Assembly (NCBI RefSeq): GCF_005116575.1
Contig: NZ_SWCN01000035.1
Coordinates: 1-40,399, forward strand
DNA from: Desulforhopalus sp. IMCC35007
GTDB lineage: Bacteria; Desulfobacterota; Desulfobulbia; Desulfobulbales; Desulfocapsaceae
Length of the DNA stretch: 40,399 nucleotides
Direction: 5' to 3'
Position numbers and translations under genes: made by a program. Below the pieces are notes generated by a model. That model did no database searches and was not told where the DNA came from. It saw only the letters and a list, made by a program, of their open reading frames with translations. Below are positions 1 to 8,330 of this stretch, piece by piece; within the stretch, counting starts at the first letter, position 1; the number at the start of each line of letters is the position of its first letter.

Positions 1-12
1 AGCACGGCAATT

Positions 13-80
13 AACTCTCTCGGAGTCTCGCCCCGCTCCTTTACCTACCTCTCTCGGAGTCTCACTTCGCTTACTTACCT
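13..80. repeat. Two tandem copies of a 34-bp repeat
   Basis: Copy one is 13-46 and copy two is 47-80. Both carry CTCTCTCGGAGTCTC and end in TTACCT or CTTACCT; they differ mainly in the middle. The repeats abut the 3' half of a 5S rRNA, exactly where the 5' half of that gene would be expected. They may be a real expansion or insertion, or an assembly junction. Only two copies are visible because the window begins here. Confidence 0.7.
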
Positions 81-131
81 GGCGCCGATGGTAGTGCACG
101 AGCGCTGCGCTCAAGAGTAGGTCATCGCCGT
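81..131 (+). rRNA. 5S rRNA, 3' half only
   Basis: The block GCGCCGATGGTAGTGC, then a GAGCG/CGCTC hairpin, then AGAGTAGGTCATCGCC is the conserved 3' half of bacterial 5S rRNA, covering the right arm of the molecule and its closing strand. The usual 5' half, with its conserved CCGAACnCGGAAGT segment, is not found upstream; the 34-bp tandem repeats lie there instead. It is therefore a partial or disrupted 5S gene. A terminator follows at once, as expected for the end of an rRNA operon. Confidence 0.65.
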
Positions 132-146
132 ATCTTTACACCAATT

Positions 147-180
147 CCCAATCAACTATAAGGTTGATTTGGGATTTTTT
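147..180 (+). terminator. Rho-independent terminator after the 5S gene
   Basis: CCCAATCAAC pairs with GTTGATTTGGG (one bulged base) around a short TATAAG loop and is followed by a run of T residues. It lies about 16 bases after the 5S sequence and plausibly ends the rRNA operon. Confidence 0.8.
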
Positions 181-394
181 GTTTGTACATAACTGCTGTT
201 TTTCGTCCTGCAGTTTAAATCTTGTTACTTTTCTACTCCAATTTTTCCATTTTCTTTCTCTCTTCACTTAAAAACTACTTGCAAGGGTAAGATACCGATA
301 TACTGTGTTTATGGGTATCTTCAAACTGTAAACTTTTCCAGATAATTCTAAAAGATGGTATCTTTTACAATCCATATTCTTCAGGTGTAAGAAC

Positions 395-865
395 ATGAAA
401 ATAACTGCTCGCGATATCATGAGTACCAGATTCCACACCCTTTCTCCAGAAACACCCGTACAAGAAGCCATCACCCTGTTCAAGCAGGCGAGCCGCAAAG
501 AAAACAGAAAACTGTTTGGGATGATGGTTCTCGATGATCAAGGTAAGCTTATAGGTATGCTTTCCATGTATGATATCCTGCTCTATATGAGACCAAAACA
601 TATTCATATCTGGGGTATGATGGAAGATATTGATGTAGCGGGACTTGTAGATGCCGCCTGCTCTAAAATGGCCAATGTGTTAGTCGGTGATATTATGTCA
701 TGCGATGTAGTCACAATAACCCCGGATACTCATAAATTCATGATCCTCGATATCATGATTAAAAAGCATATACGCCGTCTCCCGGTCATTGATGAAGGTA
801 TCCTTGTTGGGATTGTCTATATTTCTGATCTTTTTTACGATATTCTCGATAGATTTACCGAATGA
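395..865 (+). CDS. Two-CBS-domain protein
   Basis: A 156-residue cytoplasmic protein made almost wholly of a CBS pair. The first CBS covers about residues 5-65 (starts ARDIMST, with GMMVLDDQGKLIGML) and the second about 95-154 (VGDIMSCDVVTI, then RRLPVIDEGILVGIV). CBS pairs (Bateman modules) bind adenine nucleotides or related ligands and usually regulate a partner. No enzymatic or membrane domain is attached, so this is probably a stand-alone sensor; its partner is unknown. The ATG is preceded by AGGTG about nine bases upstream. It lies seven bases upstream of a four-CBS gene on the same strand, so the two are very likely co-transcribed. Confidence 0.85.
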   Translation: MKITARDIMSTRFHTLSPETPVQEAITLFKQASRKENRKLFGMMVLDDQGKLIGMLSMYDILLYMRPKHIHIWGMMEDIDVAGLVDAACSKMANVLVGDIMSCDVVTITPDTHKFMILDIMIKKHIRRLPVIDEGILVGIVYISDLFYDILDRFTE

Positions 866-872
866 GGTGTGT

Positions 873-1760
873 ATGCTAAAGAGTAATGAAAAGAATACCC
901 TTAGTGGCGTGTCAGTAAAAAATGCAATGCGCAGGCAATTCAATGCTCTTCCCCAATCTACAAGCATCGATCACTGCATCAATACACTTCTCAAGTACAA
1001 AGTAAGTGGTATCCTGGCCCTGGATGATACTGGGAAACCTTCAGGGGTTTTATCTAAAACTGATATCATTGGAGCATATTATGCCGATCTACCTATAGAA
1101 TCACCAATAGAACATATTATGGCCACACCACCTCTTATGTGTACAATGGAACAACCTTTAGAAACTGCTCTTGAACAAATGAGAGAAAATACGGTATATC
1201 GTCTCTATGTTGTCGATTCTAAAGATCAAATTGTTGGCACCCTTGCTTACCCCGACATCGTAGGTTTACTCTACAAAAGTTGCTACATGTGTGAATACAG
1301 CCATTATCGAAAAAAATACAGTGATACAGATACCATAAAACGGCTTACTGTTCAGGATGTTATATTCGGAGAGGTAAAATCTGTTAATATGGCAGACAAT
1401 CTTTTCAATGTACTAGAAGAACTTTCAACCTATCGCCTCGGTGCAATTTTGGTCGTCGACGATGAAAATATACCAGTTGGTGTTGTGTCCAAAACTGACC
1501 TGATCTTCGCTTACAAACACCGCTGTGATAAGCTTCAGCCTGCATCATCTATCATGACGAGCCCTGTTCAGACATGTTATGGTGACGATCTTTTGGAAGA
1601 GGCTGTAAAAAAGATGATTTTTTCAGATATCCATCGTCTTTTTGTAATCAACAGACTCAACGATACTATGGATGGTGTGTTCTCATTGACGGATGCCGCA
1701 CGGTGCCGCTCTGGCTCATGTCATGCGTGCATGAGCAGTAGAATTACTCTTGAAAATTAA
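873..1760 (+). CDS. Four-CBS-domain protein with cysteine clusters
   Basis: A 295-residue protein with two CBS pairs: about 13-70 and 77-135, then 158-215 and 224-278. The start at the ATG of MLKSNEK is preferred over upstream in-frame codons because GAGGTG lies just before it and the extension would run into the neighbouring gene. The linker between pairs holds C137-x2-C140 (SCYMCEYSHYRKKY), and the C-terminus holds C278-x4-C283-x2-C286 (RCRSGSCHACMSS). These look like possible metal or redox sites, which are not part of ordinary CBS modules. It is probably a regulatory protein working with the preceding two-CBS protein. The ligand and target cannot be told from sequence. Confidence 0.85.
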   Translation: MLKSNEKNTLSGVSVKNAMRRQFNALPQSTSIDHCINTLLKYKVSGILALDDTGKPSGVLSKTDIIGAYYADLPIESPIEHIMATPPLMCTMEQPLETALEQMRENTVYRLYVVDSKDQIVGTLAYPDIVGLLYKSCYMCEYSHYRKKYSDTDTIKRLTVQDVIFGEVKSVNMADNLFNVLEELSTYRLGAILVVDDENIPVGVVSKTDLIFAYKHRCDKLQPASSIMTSPVQTCYGDDLLEEAVKKMIFSDIHRLFVINRLNDTMDGVFSLTDAARCRSGSCHACMSSRITLEN

Positions 1761-1821
1761 AACCTTCAGGAAAAACTCAGGCATAACAGTTTGAAAGAAT
1801 TCAACTGAGCAGTTCCTACAT

Positions 1822-4086
1822 CTATACAGTTTTTGGTAGCATGACCGTGAACATTGCTCCACCTAGTTCGCTGTCATCTACCCTTATCTGTCCTGCATGC
1901 CCCTCTACAACCTCTCTTACAAAACTCAGGCCAAGACCGAAACCACTTTCTTTCATCTGATTGGCTCCTCTCATGAATTTTTCAAAGATCTTGTTCTTCT
2001 CGCCATCATCTACACCTTCACCGGCATCTTCCACCCGTAAAATAATATGATTGACAGCCTCTGTAACTGAGAGCAATACCCTGGTATGCTGAGGGCTAAA
2101 TTTCACGGCATTATCCAGGAGATTTAAAACTGCCTGGGTGAGCAATGATTCATCCCCCAGCAACGGACTCATTTTTTGAGGCAAATCATAAAATATCTCA
2201 ATATTTTTGTTTGCAGCACTGTGTGACACCCCACTCGCTGCGTCATGGACGACGTTCAGCAGATCAAAGGGATACCTGTTGATGAGGTATTTCCCACTCT
2301 CAATCCGCGCGATATCAAGGAAATCCTCAATCATCTTGGCAAGCCGATTGGACTGATCTCTGATTTCTATAGCGAACTTTTTTTCCGGTCCAGCCAGAGA
2401 CTCTGAAAGCATTTCAGCAAAACCCATGATTGTTGTCAGAGGCAACTTGAGTTCATGGGAGACGATGTTCATTATTTCACCCTTCAACCGCTCTAACTCT
2501 CTTATCTCTGTGACATCCGTGAAACTTGCGAGAACGCCGTCAAAGCCTAGAATAGTATCAGTGACTTTATGGATAACGACACGATGATAGGACTTTTTAC
2601 CTTTTAACGCGGTAAAAATATCAAAAATACGATCGATAGTTCCAAATTCGAGATTCTGAAAAGTGACATCTTTATCAGTTTTTTTATCGGTTACAATTAT
2701 TGGGTTTATAAAATCAAAAAATTCATCAAGTGTGGGTTCTCTTTTTCCCGGATTTATAACTGTTTCCCATAAAGTTGAAAAACGTTGATTGGCCAGAACA
2801 ATGTCACCTTTACCTTTCTGCCAAAGAATCAATGGAGGAGTTTCTTTACTCAGTAGATGATTAATAAAACCATTCTGCAAGCTAAGGGCCTGAATAGCCT
2901 GATGCATATGACGGATATGATTATGAAACCCTTCCGTTAACTTAAGCTGTTTTCCGTATCTTGGCACATACGATAGTGGAGTGGGAAGGGTCTTGAAGAT
3001 CTTATCCACCCCATCAACGAGTTGCGTGTCCAGTACTTTTATCTCTTTAATGAGACCGGCTGTGATTTTAAGCCACCATATGACCGTATGGCTTACATAA
3101 CTGATAACAAGGACAAAAAGAGGAAGAGCAAGATTGACAAAATAGTGATAATTGAAAAAAATGACCGACAACGCACAAACACCCAAACCAAACACAATGG
3201 AGACAATGGCATTTTGAGCTTCACTGTTATTGGGCCATAACCAGAGAGCCATAACAAAACAGATCAAACAAAGCCCCCACTCAAGCCAGGTCAGCTCCTT
3301 TACAAAACTGTTGTCCAGGATATTATTAAGAATGGTCGCCTGTATTTCTACGCCTGGTATCGGATGTTTTTTGCTAAATGGCGTGATATGGACATCGCCG
3401 AGGGCCAGGGATTTGGATCCAATCAAAACATATCTTTCATTAAAAAAATCTCTATCATATTTTCCTGACAAGACATCATCATAAGACAGATAAAGAAAAG
3501 TAAACTCAGGACCATAGAAATTTATATAAGGGATAGCTGTTTCTTTTTCAACATCTTGCAGGTAGTGGCTTCCTGCCGCCTCAGTCATTGCTCCGGCAAG
3601 AACGGGAACATCAAACTTGTGCAGTTGAATCCGGCGAACAAGACCATCTGAACCCAGCTCGGTTTCAATATGGCCAAACTTCGCAACGCTTTTATATAGT
3701 TCAACAGGTTGTAACACCTGTCCCTGATAATTCTCGGCAATGGCTAGTACAACGGGGGGACTTTTTTCCAGTGCCTCAGAGAACGCTTTATCATCACTGG
3801 AAGGATGGGAAAAAATCAGATCAAAACCTATGGCCCTGGCCTTGTCTATCTGCTTAAGAAGGCGCGCATGGGTCGCTCGTGAAAAAGGCCAGGGCCCCAG
3901 CTTTTTTAGAGATATTTCATCAATGCCAACAATGACAATCGACTGGCTCGACGGCCTGGAGCCTCTCACCTGAAAAAGCAGATCCAAGCTGATTTCTGCA
4001 AGCCATGGGAAAAAATTTGTTTGAGAAAGAGTAACACAAACACAAATCGTTAAAATTACTCCCCATATCCTCTTATACCCATCCAC
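1822..4086 (-). CDS. CHASE2-PAS sensor histidine kinase
   Basis: A 754-residue membrane sensor kinase. A TM helix at about 7-21 leads into an extracytoplasmic CHASE2 domain (about 30-265; contains VIVGIDEISLKKLG and GVEIQATILNNIL). Three more TM helices follow at about 270-340. A PAS-like domain spans about 405-530. HisKA has the phospho-acceptor H544 (VSHELKLPLTTI). The ATPase domain shows an N box (NLLDNAVKFSP, 655-665), a G1 box (DAGEGVD, 687-693) and a G2 box (GFGLGLS, 715-721), so the kinase looks intact. AGGAGG lies seven bases before the ATG. It starts 13 bases after the LysM-FecR gene and lies in one operon with an OmpR-type regulator, its likely partner. Confidence 0.9.
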   Translation of the reverse strand: MDGYKRIWGVILTICVCVTLSQTNFFPWLAEISLDLLFQVRGSRPSSQSIVIVGIDEISLKKLGPWPFSRATHARLLKQIDKARAIGFDLIFSHPSSDDKAFSEALEKSPPVVLAIAENYQGQVLQPVELYKSVAKFGHIETELGSDGLVRRIQLHKFDVPVLAGAMTEAAGSHYLQDVEKETAIPYINFYGPEFTFLYLSYDDVLSGKYDRDFFNERYVLIGSKSLALGDVHITPFSKKHPIPGVEIQATILNNILDNSFVKELTWLEWGLCLICFVMALWLWPNNSEAQNAIVSIVFGLGVCALSVIFFNYHYFVNLALPLFVLVISYVSHTVIWWLKITAGLIKEIKVLDTQLVDGVDKIFKTLPTPLSYVPRYGKQLKLTEGFHNHIRHMHQAIQALSLQNGFINHLLSKETPPLILWQKGKGDIVLANQRFSTLWETVINPGKREPTLDEFFDFINPIIVTDKKTDKDVTFQNLEFGTIDRIFDIFTALKGKKSYHRVVIHKVTDTILGFDGVLASFTDVTEIRELERLKGEIMNIVSHELKLPLTTIMGFAEMLSESLAGPEKKFAIEIRDQSNRLAKMIEDFLDIARIESGKYLINRYPFDLLNVVHDAASGVSHSAANKNIEIFYDLPQKMSPLLGDESLLTQAVLNLLDNAVKFSPQHTRVLLSVTEAVNHIILRVEDAGEGVDDGEKNKIFEKFMRGANQMKESGFGLGLSFVREVVEGHAGQIRVDDSELGGAMFTVMLPKTV

Positions 4087-4099
4087 CTCCTGCGACCTC

Positions 4100-5788
4100 T
4101 TAGAGAATGAGTATTAAACTCAAAAATAAAGTCAAAACAATTCCGTCAACAATAGCAAAAGGGGCTTGGGCTATCTTCAACTTCTGAGAAGGCGTCCAGG
4201 GACTCATCTGGCCATCCGACAGGACTCCTCTTACCCGCACATAATAGGTCCCAGGATCCATAGATTCGTTATAGGAAAATTCGGGGTTTTGAAGATTTTT
4301 TTCAGAAATAACTAAGTCGGAAAAGTCTGTTTTTCGACTCATCTGCACTTCGTAAACAATATCTTCTCCCATAGAGGCCCAACGTAAATTAACACCATCT
4401 TTACTTGAGCCCTCCAATGGTCCAAATGAAGTCTGTTGCTGTACCTTCCAGGTGTCAACGAGCGAGAACAAGGACCTGAAACCATCTGAAGCAATGGATT
4501 GCACTCTGCAATAATATGTCCCTGGAGCAAGATTTTCAAATGTGAATGAGTTGTCATTCTGAACAACATCGACAAGTAACTCACTAAATTGGTCATCAAT
4601 TGCAAGCTGTAAATTATAACTCTGCTGCCCCTCTCCCTGTAACCATTCTACTTTCAGAGACTGATCGAAAACAGCTTTACCCTTTCTGGCGGAGACAAAG
4701 ATTGGTGCTCCCGGAATCGTCCTGACCTGGAAGGAAAATGGCCGCGCTGCCTGACTTTCAAACCCCTCCTCATCTATTGCCGTGAGAAAACCAAAATAAT
4801 TACCATCAGCTAAGGCAAGTAATGTGAAAAATGCTCCCGATTTAGCCGTTTTTGCTAAAACAGTATTATAGCCTTGCTCATCCGTCGTTACCCTGAGGTG
4901 ATACAAGGCCACCCCATTGCCTGCGGAAGGGCTTGGAATTTTAACGGGGAGTTCTTTCACAATATCAGAGATAACGGGCGTTTCAGGGGCTGCCGGCAAG
5001 GTCTTAGGAGCTCTTGGCCTCCGCCCTGCTTCGACTTTTGTCCCCATCCCTTTTGGCAATGACAATTCGCCTTTCTCTCCTGCCACCTGGACGACACCCT
5101 GGAGGGTTTCAACAATATTTACGTTATCATCGGTTACTTTTAAACGATACTCTGTACCACGAACGCCCGTGACAGACACAGGGGTACGTGTTGTAAATGT
5201 TTCATTGGCCTTTAATTGTTTTTTTACCGCATGGGTGATTCTTCCCTTTTCAAGAAAAAATTCAGCTTTGAGACTATTATCTGAAAGCTTTACCAGATAC
5301 GTCAGGGTAAACTTTGATCCACTGGAAATTCTGGTATATTTATTGTCAGGAAAAATAAGATGGGTAAAACCATCATCCTCGGTGACCAGTGTCTGACCAG
5401 GCATGATGAGATCCCCCTGAGATACCCGCTGAAGCTTTTTGCCATTGGAAACAATAAAAACACCCCCAATGACCGAAGCCACCCTTGCCGACACCTTCTC
5501 AACCTTAAGAAGTTCAATGGGCGCCAAAAGAATATCTCCTGGAAAAAGCTTATATGGAGGAGTTAAATTATTAATTTTGGCTAATTCTTTCCAATGATAT
5601 TCTGAGGTACAGAATTGTCGGGTAACTTTTATAAGATTTACCCCTTTTTGAATCGTTATTGGTATGAGCGTTTCAGCGTAGACTTGACGCATCGATAAAA
5701 CGGAGCTCAACAGGATCAATACACTCAGAAGGATTCGAACGTGGTAGTTTGCTGTTTTATTTTTTTTATAAGATATGAAGCTTTTCAT
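4100..5788 (-). CDS. Exported LysM-FecR protein with fibronectin-like repeats
   Basis: A 562-residue secreted protein. A signal peptide or anchor lies at about 17-38. A LysM-like segment (about 42-92, ending LFPGDILLAP) suggests peptidoglycan binding. A FecR domain follows (about 100-240; VTGVRGTEYRL at about 207-217). Three beta-rich fibronectin-III-like repeats (about 280-355, 360-450, 455-540) each contain a variant of PGTYYxRV. The last 20 residues form a TM helix. The LysM plus FecR architecture is a known uncharacterised family often found beside CHASE2 proteins. Here it sits between the response regulator and the CHASE2 kinase, so it may be a periplasmic partner or ligand-binding subunit of that kinase. 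The molecular role is inferred. Confidence 0.8.
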   Translation of the reverse strand: MKSFISYKKNKTANYHVRILLSVLILLSSVLSMRQVYAETLIPITIQKGVNLIKVTRQFCTSEYHWKELAKINNLTPPYKLFPGDILLAPIELLKVEKVSARVASVIGGVFIVSNGKKLQRVSQGDLIMPGQTLVTEDDGFTHLIFPDNKYTRISSGSKFTLTYLVKLSDNSLKAEFFLEKGRITHAVKKQLKANETFTTRTPVSVTGVRGTEYRLKVTDDNVNIVETLQGVVQVAGEKGELSLPKGMGTKVEAGRRPRAPKTLPAAPETPVISDIVKELPVKIPSPSAGNGVALYHLRVTTDEQGYNTVLAKTAKSGAFFTLLALADGNYFGFLTAIDEEGFESQAARPFSFQVRTIPGAPIFVSARKGKAVFDQSLKVEWLQGEGQQSYNLQLAIDDQFSELLVDVVQNDNSFTFENLAPGTYYCRVQSIASDGFRSLFSLVDTWKVQQQTSFGPLEGSSKDGVNLRWASMGEDIVYEVQMSRKTDFSDLVISEKNLQNPEFSYNESMDPGTYYVRVRGVLSDGQMSPWTPSQKLKIAQAPFAIVDGIVLTLFLSLILIL

Positions 5789-5834
5789 AGCCGGGTGTAC
5801 CCTTTATTGACAGGGCGGTTTCAACCGCTGAGAC

Positions 5835-6548
5835 CTACGCCTCAATCAGTTTGTAACCTACTCCTGCCACAGTTTCGATTTTAACGCTATCAATTGATAT
5901 TTTAGCCATTTTTTTTCTCATATTGGCAATATGCATCACTAATGCTTTCGTCTCGGTATCAGTTTTATACCCAAGAACGTCATTAAGTAGATCGGTATGT
6001 CCCACAGCCTGCGTTTTTCTTTTTGCTAAATAGTAAAGAAGATCAAACTCTGTTTTGGTAAACTGGATTTGCTCGCCATTCACCATCCTCGCTTCCCTTG
6101 CAAGTGGATCTATTTCCAGGGACCCCATACGTATGATTTTTTCAGACGAGCCCCCTTTCAATTCTGCGACTCTCCTCAAAACTGTTTTAACCCGAGCCAA
6201 AAGCTCTTTTGTGCTAAATGGTTTTGTCATATAATCATCTGCGCCATAATCAAGACCTGTCACTTTGTCTTCTACCGTATTGAGGTCTGTAAGCATAATC
6301 GCGGGTGTGTTATCTCCGCTTTTTCGCAGCGCAGCTAAAGCGGTCAAGCCATCAACGTGGGGCATTACCACATCCAGTATGAGTATATCCGGCTGGAACG
6401 CATGTACCCGTTCAAGAAGATGTTGCCCGTTTTCTTCAACCCAGACGGTTGCTCCATTTTGCTCAAAAAAGCTCCGCAACAAGGTTACAATACCACTGTC
6501 ATCTTCGGCCACTAGAATTGAAACACCTTCGAGCTCTTTTTTTTCCAT
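5835..6548 (-). CDS. OmpR/PhoB-type response regulator
   Basis: A 237-residue two-domain regulator. The receiver domain (about 9-125) has acidic residues E15-D16-D17, phospho-acceptor D59 (ILILDVVMP), T87 and K109 (MTKPF). The winged-helix DNA-binding domain covers about 140-235 (IQFTKTEFDLLYYLA, ending ETVAGVGYKLI). It is complete in motif content. The ribosome site is weak. The next gene (LysM-FecR) starts 46 bases downstream and the CHASE2 histidine kinase follows, so the three probably form one signalling operon with this protein as transcriptional output. Targets are unknown. Confidence 0.92.
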   Translation of the reverse strand: MEKKELEGVSILVAEDDSGIVTLLRSFFEQNGATVWVEENGQHLLERVHAFQPDILILDVVMPHVDGLTALAALRKSGDNTPAIMLTDLNTVEDKVTGLDYGADDYMTKPFSTKELLARVKTVLRRVAELKGGSSEKIIRMGSLEIDPLAREARMVNGEQIQFTKTEFDLLYYLAKRKTQAVGHTDLLNDVLGYKTDTETKALVMHIANMRKKMAKISIDSVKIETVAGVGYKLIEA

Positions 6549-6617
6549 TGTGCCTGTAATTATCTTTTGAGGTTTAATGATAATATCAACTATAGTGTTA
6601 ACATTTTTCCCATATCA

Positions 6618-7850
6618 TTACGATAGATTATCGCAATTTTCCAATCGTATGAGTACATTGTTGACCGCCTCTACTACGGGATCATTATCGACAAATCTAT
6701 AACGACTTTCATTTACGATATCTTTTAGGAGACAAACGACTCGAGGAAGGTGGTGCACACGAGTACTGTTAGAGATCCTGCAGACAAGATCTTCTCGCAC
6801 AGAAAGGGGAAGTTCTTTTCGCTGCTCCAAAATACAGAGATATATTCCTTCAATCTTTGCATCATCAAAATCATCAAGACACTCAATAAGACTTACTTTA
6901 ACATCGTCGTTTACAAGATGAAATGCAGCAATGAACCTTTCGGTTACCTCCTCCCCGCCAAGGGCCACAATGCAAGTAATAACTTGTCGTTGAACCCTGT
7001 GATCGGGGTGACAGAGAAAGGCAGAGGCATATGGGTAGAGATCAGGATCACCAATCGCCCCAAGCAAGATCAGACAATTGCGAACAACATACCAAGGTTG
7101 TCTGTCTTTTAGTTTTTCCATAAGGATTGGAAGAACTCCACTCATGTCTTCTAAAATCATTTCCAGAAGAGTCAACCGACTGTCTTTCTTGGTGCTCTTA
7201 CAAAGAGCCTGGATCATTTTCCCTGTCGAATGGGGAGCCAATGCCAGCAAGAGTTTTCGTTCTGCGATCTGAGCCGGGGACTTTTCCTTTAGAAAACTCT
7301 CTATTATTGCGTCAATGTTTTTTTCGTCTGCAACACCACAATGGAGTTTATTCACCTGTGTTCTGATGCGTTTATCTGTGGTCATCCTCTCATAGTTCTT
7401 TTTGTGGACAGCAGATAACAGTGTTTCTGCCTGACTCCAGAACTGCAATGAAAGCATTTTTCGAATGATGGCCTCTACTCGAACAAACACATTCTCTAAA
7501 CCAATATAATATTCTTCTACCCGCTTTAACCACTCCGTTAAAATTACAGCTACAGCCTGGTAAAACTCTTTATCTTTTTGGCTATCCAAAATTGAGGCAA
7601 ACTCAGTAACAACAAGTATTGCTCTCTCTCTTAAATTGTATCTTTCGTGGTTTGCGGCACATTGTCCAACCTTTCCGAGCACATTCAAGATGATATGATT
7701 GTGACCAAGGTCAAATAGTCTTATGAGATATTGTTGTAATTCATTGCAGAACTGATCACTTGCCAACACTTCAAAATAACCATTACCGAGGTCATACATC
7801 CGATGTTGAAAATGCAATACCTCAAGTTTTTTCGGGTCGTAATTTTTCAC
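6618..7850 (-). CDS. HEAT-repeat-like protein of unknown function
   Basis: A 410-residue, helix-rich, apparently cytoplasmic protein with no signal peptide. The start is a GTG (MKNYDPKKLEV) preceded by GGGGAGG about eight bases upstream. Residues about 225-345 show HEAT-like helical repeats (for example VVRNCLILLGAIGDPDLYPY and VQRQVITCIVALGGEEVTE). The N-terminal 220 residues are helical and I do not recognise them. HEAT repeats normally serve as protein-binding scaffolds. It lies 69 bases upstream of the response regulator on the same strand and may be the first gene of the signalling operon, possibly as a scaffold; that role is inference. Confidence 0.7.
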   Translation of the reverse strand: MKNYDPKKLEVLHFQHRMYDLGNGYFEVLASDQFCNELQQYLIRLFDLGHNHIILNVLGKVGQCAANHERYNLRERAILVVTEFASILDSQKDKEFYQAVAVILTEWLKRVEEYYIGLENVFVRVEAIIRKMLSLQFWSQAETLLSAVHKKNYERMTTDKRIRTQVNKLHCGVADEKNIDAIIESFLKEKSPAQIAERKLLLALAPHSTGKMIQALCKSTKKDSRLTLLEMILEDMSGVLPILMEKLKDRQPWYVVRNCLILLGAIGDPDLYPYASAFLCHPDHRVQRQVITCIVALGGEEVTERFIAAFHLVNDDVKVSLIECLDDFDDAKIEGIYLCILEQRKELPLSVREDLVCRISNSTRVHHLPRVVCLLKDIVNESRYRFVDNDPVVEAVNNVLIRLENCDNLS

Positions 7851-8330
7851 CTTCTTGACCTCCCCTCAATTATTTTCAGGTATTTCCATCTCGACCTTGA
7901 CGTCGTCCCGCCTCTGAAATGATTCTGGAGTACCTCCCCCATTTCAGTTCCCCGCCATCTCCACCCACCATCACCAGAAGCTCATTGAAGAAACTGGCAC
8001 CAATCCAAGGGACCCATCGAAACTCTAGGTTGAAAGGATTTTCAGTTGAAACTTGTAACCAAGTGACACGGGTTTATCAACAACCCTCATCCCATCTTTA
8101 CTGAATTATTACCCGCATTTTTCTTACAAAAGCCACAAGATGTCAGAAAGTGCTTCACCCAAAAGAGTAACCGAACAAAAATCCCAATAAGGCATGGTCA
8201 CATATCCTTCACTCTCCAATCCTTATAAGAAAAAGGTACTCACCCTTTCATTGCATATTTCTTTTGTGATATGATTTTCAAACTACTTGCCACGACAACC
8301 TCAAGGTAAATTCCAGGGAACAAAGATTAC
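7851..8330. other. 480-base intergenic region between divergent genes
   Basis: This stretch separates the minus-strand HEAT-like gene from the plus-strand sigma factor gene, so it must hold the promoters of both. I see no convincing coding region, RNA gene or strong hairpin. A TATGAT near 8268 could be a -10 element for the sigma gene, but no good -35 stands at proper spacing, so I do not call a promoter. Confidence 0.5.

Noticed and set aside
5790-5835. Terminator between the response regulator and LysM-FecR gene
   Set aside because: A short GCGGT/ACCGC hairpin exists on the minus strand, but no T tract follows and the gap is only 46 bases, so at most it attenuates.
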